From: Rachycentron canadum
Taxonomy: Eukaryota; Chordata; Actinopteri; Carangiformes; Rachycentridae
DNA: 64,000 nt
Direction: 5' to 3'
Assembly (NCBI GenBank): GCA_038496675.1
Contig: CM076660.1
Coordinates: 9,423,117 to 9,487,116 of the forward strand
Shown: one piece after another, positions 27,490 to 39,563 of the stretch
Layout: each line of letters begins with the position of its first letter
Position numbering within the stretch: the first letter of the stretch is position 1
Program-made: the position numbers and the translations under genes
Notes under the pieces: generated by a model
Told to the model about the DNA's origin: nothing
Database searches by the model: none
The model's input: only the letters and a program-made list of their open reading frames with translations

Positions 27490-30400
27490 AAAAACAACTC
27501 TTTAGTGTTGTGAAGCAGTGAGGAGTGGGATAATGCATTACAAATGAAATCACGTTAGGAAGAGCTTTTAAACTGACAGCAGTTTCACAGTGGTTTTCTA
27601 AATGCTAATCAGACCAGACCACTGATCAAATGCCTACCATTTATTGGAAAGGAAGGGGTAGGTGAACAGAGAACAAAGAACAAAGAAAAACAGCAGTTGT
27701 GGTGAAACATTACATTCTAATATAATGTTCGATCACATGGGAAATTAAGCTTTTTTGGAGGGGCGCTGCCTTGTTTAGCCTCATCAGTTCTCCTTAAATC
27801 AGCTACTGTTATTACAGCACAGGATCAAACCTTAATAGAATCTGACTTTCCATTTAGGCCCACTTAAATACCATAATATCGTTGATGTCAATTTACATCA
27901 AGTCTGAACTGATTTCAGTCACTCAATCACACATTTAGTCAGATTGTACATTTAAACACTCGGATGACATCTTCATTTCCACGTTTGTTTGTGCCCTATA
28001 GCCACGTTGTTCTGTGACAGTCTCTGTGTGTTCATGGTAGAAGTGTACTCTCAGTATATGAACTAATTATCTACAACTTGATACTAACCAACCCTGGTGT
28101 GTAATGAGCAATACAGTCTCACAGTCTCTTAACATGACCACAGGCTTTTCATTTTTCACTGTAGGAAAGGGAATCACAAATAGGTCTTCAAAAATAAATG
28201 CCTTGAGGAACAACACTGTCTTGCACCTCTCCATAACACCTCCAGTGTCTTATGACAGCTGAAGGATATGCCAATACATTAAATAATTCATGATCAGCTG
28301 TTTGGTGGCAAATAGTTTCCATTTCACATCTTATGTTTGCAGACTATGGGGCATTTGGTATTTACTAGAAAGCTACATACACTTAAGTTGTAGTTTCATC
28401 ATTGTTTGTGCTATTGATTAAGCCCATAATCAAATACCTATCTGTACCTCCAGTGCATGGCAGGCCATCAGTGATTATGGTTGTATACTAATTTATAGAG
28501 ACCATAAAAGCACTTTTTATACTTTATGTTGAATCTGCCAATAGAAGCTCATGCTGCTTGCCCTTCTTTGCAATGACCTACGACCAGTTTTATAAACTTA
28601 TATTTAGCACACTACAGATGGTTAAAAGATTTGAGAAATTAGTTTTCCTGTGACAGGCCACCGTGCTTTACATAGACATCTGCACATCATTATCGGCCCT
28701 AAGACTCGTCAGTTTGGATCATGTAACACTTCTTATTTTAGAACTGAAAACTTGTTGGCCTCCCTGGCAAACAGCACACTGCCATGTGGGCCCAATCCAT
28801 TTTAGGGCGCTCTCAATTCTCACCTCAAAAAGATGTCATCCTTAGGACCCAGGGCAATGAAGGGCTGGGGCTGTGCACTTACAATAAGAACACCCAATGT
28901 ATCTCAGCAGGATACATGTAATCCTCCTCTAGTACTGACTTCTTTGTTATACAATTAACAAACGTCCTGTCAGTGGAATCGACAAGATCTGTGTTGTTGA
29001 TCGTGGAAATGGAAGTGAAACCACAAACTAGGGCATGGTTGTTTAGGAACATGACACAATCTTGGTGATCTGACTGTCAGCCAGGAAAATCTCAATCACT
29101 GAATTCGTCACCTATATATTAATATATGTATAATTAATATTAACCATACACTTGTGACTTGACAAAACTGACAACAATTACAATGTACAATAGTAACTTT
29201 CATGTATTTTTTTTTTGATCTACAGGAACATGTGCTGCAGGTAACTTGATACTGCAATAGTACCAGTAAAGAGTGCATTTGTAGAAGAACCTTCACTAAA
29301 CAGAAGTGAAACGTTTTGAAAATGTTCAATAATCATGCCCACATTTTGGATTTTTACCTTGGGGAAAAAAAAATCAGGGCTCATCCAGCTAATATCTCAT
29401 TAAAACAGTCTATGTCCTTTGTCAATTAAGAACTGCTCTTCAAAAATCTGCACAATCGAGTACTGCTTCTAAGCTAAAGCTTCTAAGTCAGCAAAAAAGA
29501 AAACAAAAAATTTTCTGCAAATATTTCTACATTTGAAAGAAATTAGTCAAAAGGCTAATGCAAGTTTCATTTATATGCAATTACATACAATGCCTTTGGA
29601 GCTCCAGTACAAACGCCTTTGTGTTTCTTATTTATTATTCAGCGTTGAGGATTATTTTTCACAACAAAGCAAGTCAATGAACATTTATGTCACATGAAAG
29701 AGCATTCACTGTATGCCTCTTCAGTGACATGGCTTTGGGGAAAAAACTGCACTACCAGTATTTCACAGCTCTATGTACATGGGATAACATGGCTCCTACT
29801 GTATCTGGAAATACATTAGAATAGACATGGTACTTCTCAATCTGTGTTGTATTGAACAAAGGACTGACCAAAGGCGATCAAGCAATACAAATAATGTGTG
29901 GCTAGCCCTGAATGAATGTTATGAATATGCAAGATGAGATTACCACGAGTGCATCTACTGTAAGAGACAATATTTTTTGTGCCAGCTTTCCATCATTCAT
30001 CCAGCGTTTTTCATTTTAAAAGTGCTAAAGTTGCTTGTCATGGTTGTGTGTTGTTGTTGTTGCTGTGGTATTAAGGTTTTTGAAAGCCAGTGCAGTGGAT
30101 GTCCACCATTTGCTGGAGTGTAGCTGGAATTTAGTTTCTTGCTCGCCACTTGATTATTTCCATCACTGAACCACTGATGGGGTGCCGAGTATGTTGTCCC
30201 AGCATGGGGCTCATGAGTCTTTAGTTTACCCCAGAGCAAGGGAAGCTGCTCACTGCTGTGTCTTCACAGTTTCCAATTCAACTTTAGTTAAGGGAGAGTA
30301 ATTTGTTTGGGCTGTTTAGCTGACTGTCTTCCAGGCAGCCAGAGAGCATAGGTGCTCTCTGAGGAGATTTGTGTAAATGTGGGACATTTGTTGTAATTTT

Positions 30401-32166
30401 CATCTGTGGACACTGTCTTTTTAATGGTGCATATAGCCTACTTATGTTGTTTTAATCGTTCTGATATACTTATCAATATTATTGTTGATACGTGGACTAC
30501 TTTGACTTTCATCAGCTGCCTTTTGTTTACCATGCTTATTCCTTTTAGCCTCTTACAGCTACACTGCACCATTCCAGCAGGTGGAGTTGACAAAAAAGGA
30601 ACCATCAATAGGTCAAATGATGGCATGACATTTACATGCACCTTGTTTATTGCATATGACATTTTTCATTATTAAGCAGAAAATCAGAATATGAAATAAC
30701 AATATCATGTTAAGACAATATCCTGTTATGTTTATGTAAAACTAATAAATGTACATTCACCATTTAAATGTCAAAATGTTTTTTCCAAATCCAAGGTTAG
30801 TTATGTTTTGTTTTCTAGAGAGTTCTTGGTGAGAAATGAGTCAGATTAAGTAACCCACACTGAGCTGTTCAATGGAGTGTTTTTTTTTTCTGCTTCAGTT
30901 GTTGAGCAGATGTAACAGCCCCCCATAGTTGAAGTCAAAGCTCAGTGCTCCATGCTGGACAACAGCGCTGCTTGTGTGTAAGCAGAAGCCCTCAGCGCCT
31001 GTAGCCCCATGCAGGTACAAAATCACCAGCTGCCACTGAAAAGTTACCCTCGATGGAAGTGGAAGCCCCTCTGCAAGGCCAGCTGGTATGTCTGTGAAAT
31101 CGACTGCAGCGTGTTCTCAGAAATCGAAAGCCTCTGTAAACCCAGACAAGCCCTATTAGGACAGATCAGGCTCCCTGGTAGGCACAGGTCTTTTTGTCAT
31201 ACTCACAAAAGCTTGTCTCACAATAAGAGAGCAGGAATCCAGCAGATATCCCACTGCACAGAAAATACAAAATTGGGTGATATCAGGCACTTATGTTATG
31301 ACTGGGACAGGATAGCGCTCTGTGTTTGTGTGTAAGGACAAAGGAGGGGAGCAAAAACTGGTCCCTCAAGCGGCCTCTGAAAGCAATAGTAAGTATAAAT
31401 AGTAATAGCAAATAAGATCTACTGCTGCTGCTTGCAGGTCTCACTTTTTGGTTATACAGTGGTTATATCTGGAAAGAATAACCTTACCATCAAAAAGTAT
31501 TTTGAATTCACAAAACTGTTATAGGGCACATGCTTCTCTTTATAAGTTCTTAGCTTGAAAAAGGCCATTAGCTAAGGATGCCCGTACACTAAAATGCCTC
31601 AGCAATACAACATTACAAGCTTTTACCTTATTGTGAATGAATGTTGCTGATGATGCCCATATCAGCTCAGCCTGATTAAAGAAAACAAATGTAACGTGTA
31701 ACAAAATCAACCTAAAGGTGATTGTCTCTCTTAAGTATGTGCCATTATTTGTCAATAATTTGTGGAAATATATTGATCAGGGGGTCTTGATTTTACTGCT
31801 GCAACATTGATCATGGCTTTATTTACCTTTGCAAATTTCTTTCCTTCCTTTCTTTCCATTCCTTACAATGGCAGGAACTCCACTTCCTTGTGGTACTAAG
31901 AGACCACAGCTTACTGCACTGTTAGCCACTCCATTGATGTCCTGTTTGCTAACATGACTGCCTCCTAACAGGAAAATAAGGCCACCTATCTTAGTCCAAA
32001 CGAAAACTTTTAGCCTGGTCAGTGGCGGCAGTGGCAACCAGCCAGCTGCTCACATCAGATCATTAGTGCCAGGAGCCTGACTTTGATCTCCACGTAAAGA
32101 TTGAACTTACAGCACCCCTGTTCCTGCACAGCGGCTCACTGCAGCTCTTTCCACCAAACACACAAT

Positions 32167-32169
<3 letters not shown>

Positions 32170-32217
<48 letters not shown>
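32170..32217. repeat. (AC)n microsatellite
   Basis: 24 uninterrupted AC units, the longest dinucleotide tract of the window. Confidence 0.97.
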
Positions 32218-32219
<2 letters not shown>

Positions 32220-35200
32220 TCACATCTGTAAGGTGGAGCAAAGCTTCTGACAGCTTCACTGAACAAGCAGCATCCCTGTGCTAGTTGGCTCTAGCTTTAG
32301 GCCAAGACAGGTGGTGTTTGAATGGGTGTGTGTGTCTGTATGTTAACAAGGTTCAGGGACTCTCTCTTCTTTTATGTCTCATCTTTCAACTTTCATATCT
32401 CTCATTCTGTATAACTTTGAATCTTATGGCATAACACGAAAGGTTCTGGTGAAAATTTAGCTCCCTGAATGAAACGTAGCTGACGACTGAGAAGAGATCA
32501 CTTTTGGATTATTATCTTGTGACACATTTAAAAAACTGTCATATTTGAGCACCTTTTAAACACATCTGAACTAATTTTTTTCAGAGGAATTTTCACTAGC
32601 AAGTCCCAATATTTTTTTAATTGTGTGTTAGGACTATTTAAGTACAGTTTAGGGTCAGTATTGTGCACAAGAGTTATTTCCTGTGCAACAACAGATTGTT
32701 TTAGTGATGGCTTACACACAAGTCTTATACTGTACACAAATTGTTCTGCTGGTTCCAAAGGTTCACAAAGATGTGCCATGCACACAGTGAGTGATTTCCT
32801 TATAACCAATGTTTAAAAATTTTAGATAAAGAATTTAAGTTGCTGTCAATCCAAATGGCCTTTGACCTTGTAATAACCTACATATCCAGAAGATAAGATG
32901 GGGTCAACAAGGTTCAAATGCAAATGATTATGCAATGGCTTGGGATCAGGACAATGTAAGGACAACTTCAAGACAACTGTTGACTTGGGCTAATTATCAA
33001 GTCTCTTCCATATGCCTTTGCCTCAGGCAACAACACGTGTAGTGATATGATTGACTCAGCTACCTACCAGCAGCTCTAGCAAAGGTGGCTTAAGAGTCAG
33101 GGCTGCAACAGGGATCTAAGAAGTGTATTGGTATTCAGTTATGAGCTATTGCCTGCCTTCTGTATGTGCTGAATGTTGCTCCCAGAGGGACAGCTGTGAA
33201 CGCTGCAGGCAAATGCACCTTCACATCTTCAGCCTTAGCTGCCACCAAAGGCATGCAACCGTGATAACATAGGGTTGGTGGCTATGTAAGTCATATACTG
33301 AGGTAGAAGGGACTGTAATATTGCTGTTTGTGATTACTTGTATTTCATAGAAACCCACAGAGAGTTGGACGAAATTGAACCCAACTAGAAAAATAGCATG
33401 TGACAAGGGAATGAATCAGGTTTAAAAGGTTAGTGACCATGTTTCAGTCATGAGTTTGTAGGTTTTTGAGTTATACAAGGTATGAGAATAAAGTAATGAA
33501 CACCTGGATAAAATAAGTTGTAGTTAGTGAAGTTCATTTTAGTAAAGATGAGAGTGCAGTTTATATTAGTTTATATTCTAGACTCAGAGACAGGAAAGAG
33601 GATAAAGACCTACTTGTATGGTCAACAGCAGCAACCAAGCAATGTCCAATCGATTACAGCTAGACATATTAATATTCAGTGTAGGGGGAGAAATACACAT
33701 AAACAAACTAATTATTTTTTTTCCAAAGAGGACCAAAACATATTTTGCACACTCCTTTAATTACAGTGTGGAAGCAGGCTGTAAAGTTACAGAAAAAGAA
33801 GCCCAAAGAGAGGGTGCTGAGAGGATAAATGGATGCAACAGTATTTAAACACTGGCTTATTCAAAAGCATCAATTGCACTCCCTCTATCAGGAGAGTCAG
33901 AGAAATATTCTGTGTGAGAAATTAAAGTCCGTTGCCTTCATCTCTCCACTTTACTGTCCTCCTCCTCAACATCACAGATGAATCGCACGAACAGAGGGGA
34001 GTAAAGTCAGCCAAGCAATGATGTCAGACACAAGAAATGAAATTTGTCTAAGATGATAGCATGGCAGCGTTGAAGACCTTTCTTTTTTTCTTCTTCACGG
34101 TTGATAAACATGGCACTGCTTTCAGGTCAGCTGCTTCTTTATTGTAGTGATCACACTTTTTATTATATAAGCACTTATCAACTTTTAGATTATAGGTGCT
34201 CGGCTTAATTTACCATAAGAGCTATCAACCTTTTGTGGTTGAACAGTCCATAGAGTGGATGAGTTATCTCGTAACAGAGAACCAGTGAAGAACTCTTGCT
34301 TTGTTTCATATTACTAAAATACTTTTTTATAAAATAAGTTTTTATTGCATTGGCATAAAATCCAGTTTTTCACTTGTAACTATCCTTTGAAAGAACACAG
34401 AATGAATTTTATAATCTGCAAACAGGATATCAAGATGGTTGCCACTGATGTAAATGTGCCACATTTAGTGTTTAAAGGATATCACTAAGATGCTGGTTGT
34501 TATTTCTCAGGAATAGGTTTTTGTTTGGTGACCTAGTTTTGTTCACCATGTGTAGCTATCACGCTAAAAAGGGCTGAAATGGTAAAAATGTTGTAGCAGA
34601 GGCACTTTGCAGTATTTTCTGTCTTAGTAGGATGCCAGAGCGTCCCTTTGCAAAGGTAGTTAGGGGAAACAAACATAATGAGAACAGATAGATAAAAACA
34701 ATCTATCTATCTTAAGAAGTCTCCAAGAAAGGTTAAGTAGATGTCACAAAAGAAAGAATATAGCACAGTGAAGATTAAAATGTGGTCTCTGTCAGCCTGC
34801 ACCTTAGGGGCCAGAGCCCACCATTACCACAAAGTCTCAAGGGAGAAAAGAAAAAGACAAAGAGATAAAAGGGAGAGTGGTGTAACATTTCAATGAGTTT
34901 TGCATCATTTCCCTTGCACTGGGGATGACAGGAAGCTTACAGTAGTTGAAACAAGGCAATGCCACAAGTTCTTGGTTACACAGTGATGCCTAACTTGTGT
35001 CTGAAATTGTGCTGTTTGAAATCAGATGTTACTTGTAGACGTCTCAAAAAACTTTAAAACTTTAGTTGACACTCTTGGACTACTTGTGTTAGGTCTATAT
35101 CTCACATCTCTTGTTTTCAGTATTTAGCCATTGAGTGTTGTTGACTAACCATGTTACTTGAATCCATTTTTTTGTTGGCACGTGACCTTAAAATCAGATG

Positions 35201-35230
35201 AACCTTTCTTGAGGCGCAGAGAGAGACCGT

Positions 35231-35252
35231 AGAGAGAGAGAGAGAGAGAGAG
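35231..35252. repeat. (AG)n microsatellite
   Basis: 11 AG units. Confidence 0.95.
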
Positions 35253-36138
35253 GCCACTGTTTTATCATTTTCCACTAAACAAACAGGGTATATGAATATA
35301 CAGTGCTTTATGGTCTTGTGAGCCATTTGTAAGATTGAACACAACTATTAAATGACACTGTTGTCACATGCGGTGAATAAGTTACCTGTTTCCGTCTGGC
35401 TGCTGTGGAGTCAATTTAATGTGTGTGCTCTCTCCCTCTCACTGAACACAGCTGAGCCCCTGCCACAGCGGTCAGGTGGACTGCAGAGTCACTGTGGTTA
35501 AATATGGCTAATGCCTCCACAAATTGTGACTTGATTTGTTGCTGCTTCTTTTAAAGGGGCCTTTAATTTAGCTGTTTTTGTCTTTAAATAGTTAATTAGT
35601 GCTCAGCTAATGTTGAGCAAATAGTCAATGTAGGGTCATTTGAATACCTGGGCTGACTGAGGGGATCTTGACACCATTAAAGACTTGTGCTTTCAGGTGG
35701 CAGCTGCCAGGAGAGTGACTGTGAATAATGATAATGATGATCTTATGTTTGTTCCTAATATGGGGGAAATGACTTCCTTTGTAACCACTCTTAATTGCTG
35801 CTGCTAGATATTCCAGCATTTGGTGAAGTAATCAACCAGGAGTGTCCAGCCATCTAGCTGATTATAGGTTGTTCAGTCAAGTTTATGTTTTGCATGGAGT
35901 CAGAGAACTGCGACTATTGAATTTGCCAGTGCAAAATTATGGTTTGTCTGGAAAAATATGGGTTGCTGAAATGAAACACTCTCCCCTCTACCATTTGTCC
36001 TTGAGTCAGACACTAAATTCCTGCCCACTACGGCTGAAGGAGGCGTTTGCTTATTAGCAGTGGAAAACTGCGGCTGCACTGGCAGCTTCCAGGTGTGAAT
36101 ATGGACGTAGATGAATGTGAAAAGAGTTGTCAGAGGAG

Positions 36139-36173
36139 AAAGTCATAGAAAGGTCAACTTTCTATGACTTTCC
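36139..36173. repeat. Perfect short hairpin, 15-bp arms and 5-base loop
   Basis: GAAAGTCATAGAAAG (36139-36153), loop GTCAA, then the exact complement CTTTCTATGACTTTC (36159-36173). It has the same design as the hairpin near 1.8 kb (perfect stem, five-base loop) but an unrelated sequence. Confidence 0.9.
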
Positions 36174-37240
36174 ACATAATTACATTACCCTCTTTTATAT
36201 AATGCACGCTGTAATATTCATTTCAGTTGTTTCAAGCTATGCAAATATGAACTGAAGTTTAATGCTTGTTGGTTGTGCATGACAAAACACGCTTTAGCAG
36301 CTGGCTCATTCGATTTTCATCAAACTTTTTTTTTTGGTATAGCTGTCTCCTCTTTTACTCTTTAATTCTCATGCTTGCTTTCAGGCAATATTTTCATATC
36401 ACTCAGAAAAGGTTTTGGTATCCTGGTAGATTGTGGGAGGACATGTGCTTGAGATGGGTTAAATGTTTTTCTTTTTGTTTGTGTTTTTTTTTCCTGATGA
36501 ACATGTTTATGTGACCCCCTCTACCAAGTTAATAATAGTCCAGGGTGAGGGGGAACAGCTGCTAGAAAAAGTTCAAAGTTTAAAAATCCATCCCTTTTGC
36601 ATGCTTCTATGGGTTTCCAGTTTGTGCACTCTATTTCACATCAGAAACAAACAGCATATGGGCAAACTGAAGAGCACTAATGTTATTCAATTAAGCTAAG
36701 TCATGCTTGAGTCATAGCTGAGTGTTTTTGGAGTTGGGTGATGCTTGTTGTGTTACACTGAATAGCCTTGATGTAACGGTTGGCATTTCCATCTGTCAGA
36801 CACTTCACTTATTTTAAATGGTTCATCAGGTGCAAAGCAGCTCGAGTCTACCTATAAATTACTTCGCTAATTTGCCATTTTTAATCACTCTTTGTTTATT
36901 TCATTTCTATATTATACCATTTCTATAATTTTATATATTTTTTCACATGGGTCTTTGACACAGTCAAGAGAAGGTCACACGTTTTGTCTTTGTCTGTGTA
37001 CAGTATAACGAGAGAGAGAGAAAATCAAGAAACCAATCAAAGAAAATCTGATTAAACTCACATTAGCATCTAGAGGAATCTCATCAATCAATTCCGCCTT
37101 CTTCAGCATACTCCTAAAGGCCATCCAACGCCCAAGGACTGTGGATTTATTTTTAGGTCAAGAGTAAATAATTAAATAAAAAGCTCCTTAAACCCTGACC
37201 TTTTGTCGATGCTCGTGATTTATCCTCCGACTTGACACAG

Positions 37241-37265
37241 ACAGTCATTTGAATTCAATGACTGT
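37241..37265. repeat. 25-bp near-palindrome centred on an EcoRI-type GAATTC core
   Basis: ACAGTCATT (37241-37249) and AATGACTGT (37257-37265) flank TGAATTC, so almost the whole 25 bases reads the same on both strands. It could bind a dimeric factor, or it could be chance. Confidence 0.7.
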
Positions 37266-37567
37266 GCTCATTCCAACATCCGCTCTGACATTTATATTTA
37301 TAAATGATTATATCAGACAGCTGACAACATTTTTCACTCATGGCTGTGACAGCGGCTTCAAGATAATGCTGTTTGAATGAGGGGGAAATCACAAGTGATT
37401 TGTTGACCTTGGTGTTGTTGCTGTTGTCTCGTCCTTCAGATGTGGCTATTTTTGGGAAATGCACACACAGTGTTAGGCCACTTGTTTTGACTTTATTATA
37501 TATTTATTACTCTAAAGCCTGTGCTAATTTTAACCATAACCTTAACACAGTCTTAATTAAAATGTCC

Positions 37568-37735
37568 ACCTGTCCATCCATTTTCTAAATTGCTTATCCC
37601 AGTCATTGTGGTGTGATTGCTTGAGACTATACCAGCATCCTTTGGACTAGAGGCCTGGGTCATGCATCAAGACACAGGTTCACTCACAGAGTCAACTCTG
37701 CGACTCTCAGACTGAAACACTGTTCCACTGCCCAT
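37568..37735 (+). repeat. Decayed fish dispersed repeat (CCATCCATTTTCTA type)
   Basis: Starts TCCATCCATTTTCTAAATTGC and TTATCCCAG, goes on to CATCCTTTGGACT, and ends ACTGTTCCACTGCCC. This order matches a very common fish repeat that begins with TCCATCCATTATCT and ends near CCACTGCACCACC. The copy is strongly shortened. Confidence 0.5.
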
Positions 37736-38789
37736 CTATAAATGTGCCAACAATAAAACTTGGGACACGCTTAAATCTTGGTGTTAGGAAAGTTGGCTTG
37801 GCTTTAAAAAAAAAAAAAAAGATGTCCCTTCATGTGGCATGGTTTAAGCCTTCCCCCACATCTCACTCCCTGCCACACCAAATTGCAGGACAGGAAATTT
37901 CTGGAAGACGCTCGTCCACATTTAGTTATCACATGGATGATATTTCAAGGCCTCCGTCAATGCGTTATCTACAGTTTGTGCACATGTACACAATGTTGTT
38001 TATGCACAGCTTGTGTGTCAGTTTTATCCATGGTATATGAAGTGTGCAGGCATGTGTGTTTGATCTATATTGTAATTATAGGATCTAGAAGCCCCAACAG
38101 AACAGAAAATCTGAAAGTACGATTGTTCGCTGTGTGATGGTCATTAAAGAATCAATGAATTGTCATGTGCTAGTGTGTGCATGTTTATCTAAGCTAATGT
38201 ACTGTGTGAATTGATCATATATCCAGACATGCATGATTGCCAGCAGTGTGCATGCAGATTGGTCTGTAAGTAACATAATCCTTTTCTCGCTGGAAAATGA
38301 TAGAGGCTGGGCTGTCTCCATTTACTTTGTTGCCCAAAGTGAGAGGTACTGGGCAGTTGTGAGGGTGGTTACCAGCTCCTGGTTGTGCACTGTTGGCCAG
38401 GAGCTCCTGCTGGAGAACAAGATAGTTGTCTCTTTGTGCCTATCTTCCATAGAGTTTCAAGTATTTTGTCCGTTGAGGTGGGGTTTAAAGAGAGATACTG
38501 GGCTGTGGGCAGTGATAGGGACACCTTTGGAGGAAGGTTTTTGTGCATATATCAGTTTGTAAGTATACCTGTGCCTGGTACCAGACCAGGCCAAAGAATT
38601 ATGAGACTCCCTAACCCAAGAATTGTCTAATACTTGTGTGCCAAAAAGGAAGCTTGAATACTTGTCAAACTTAAGAGTCAGGAGGAGCATTACAAATTCT
38701 GTCTTGGTCGAACTAGCTCTTTACTCTTGCAACGACACTTGAATGTCTTTGTGTCATAAAAACACTTGCACCCCGATACCAAAGCCTGT

Positions 38790-39117
38790 GATGGGTTTCT
38801 CACAGGGTAAGAAGCTTGGACAGCTGAAAGGAGCTTCAGGTGCTGCTCTATGGGACTGAAGGGAGTCAGCTGAGGTGACTCACGCATCTGATCAGGGTGC
38901 CTACACAAAGCTTTCCTGTGGAGGAAGTCTGGGAACATCTAACTGGGGAAGAAACACCAGGGGATGACCCACAAGATGCTGGAGGGATTGTTTAGCTTAC
39001 CTGGCCCGAATCCCTCAGGAACTTCCAGGAAGCCCTGGAGGAAGTGTCAGGCGAGGCCATTTTGGCTTACCCTACCATGACCTGTACACAATTAAGCAAT
39101 GGAGAATGGATAGATGG
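38790..39117 (+). mobile_element. 3' end of a LINE (RTE/Rex3-like), decayed
   Basis: The DNA aligns in order with the C-terminal coding end of the common fish LINE: GTAAGAAGCTTGG, GTCAGCTGAGGTGACTC, GCATCTGATCAGGGTGCCT, GATGCTGGAGGGA and CTGGAGGAAGTG. In an intact element these encode the RMRWLGHL...GRRPRGRPRTRW...LEEVAGE region. It ends with AATGGATAGATGGGTG, like the GATG-type tail of Rex3. Multiple stops and small indels show it is inactive. It is 5' truncated, as LINE insertions usually are. The preceding 38280-38640 block has unusually open plus-strand frames and may or may not belong to it. Confidence 0.72.
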
Positions 39118-39299
39118 GTGAATGTGAACGTAAAAATAACAAATCTGAAATCTCAACCACTCAAAAAAAATAATTTCATCATCTATGTACACATTTCTGT
39201 CCAAATCCTTTTATATATTCAAATCACATTTCTAAATATATATCAAAATATATGTTATATGCTTTTGCAGTATGTTTATGCCTGTGTCTTATTTGTGTT

Positions 39300-39563
39300 C
39301 TCCCTATGGGAGTGACTCAGCTGTGTGCTTGGGTGAGTCACTGGGACCTGGGGGGGAGTGTACAGCCAGCGGAGGAGATATCTCAGGCACGCAACCATGG
39401 GCCCTCAGCCCTGTGGGGAGAGAGAGAGATCCAGTTTTCTCGACTAGACAGGTCTGACGCTAGAGCGACATCGCCTCAGGGGAGCCCAGGCAGGGGCAGT
39501 CACATGGAGAGAGGTAGTGTCAAGGGCAGCATGGTCGAAAAGTGTGCTCCACCAGTCATCTAA
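39300..39563 (+). other. GC/CpG-richer island of unknown origin with an open plus-strand frame
   Basis: This stretch is clearly richer in G, C and CpG than the flanks and is open on the plus strand for the last 87 or so codons of the frame 39252-39563. The translation (GGSVQPAEEISQARNHGP...) has no domain I recognise. It lies 180 bases after a LINE 3' end, so it may be an unrelated transposon piece. It contains paired AP-1 sites at its left edge. Confidence 0.4.
39311..39342. promoter_or_regulatory. Inverted pair of AP-1 (TRE) sites
   Basis: AGTGACTCA (39311-39319) and TGAGTCACT (39334-39342) are a perfect 9-bp inverted repeat. Each arm contains a full TGA(C/G)TCA AP-1 consensus, 14 bases apart. 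Function is inferred from the motif only. Confidence 0.45.

Larger units (their letters stand above)
16138..37567. other. Long intergenic stretch without recognisable genes
   Basis: AT-rich with low-complexity tracts. A few blocks (22480-22740, 25850-25990, 30930-31200) are more GC-balanced and less repetitive than their surroundings and are the likeliest conserved non-coding elements. I see no splice-framed coding sequence, tRNA box pair or CRISPR-like array. Confidence 0.65.

Noticed and set aside
38280..38640. Open plus-strand frames before the LINE 3' end as LINE coding sequence
   Set aside because: The DNA does not follow the LINE order seen at 38790-39117 closely enough for me to assign it.
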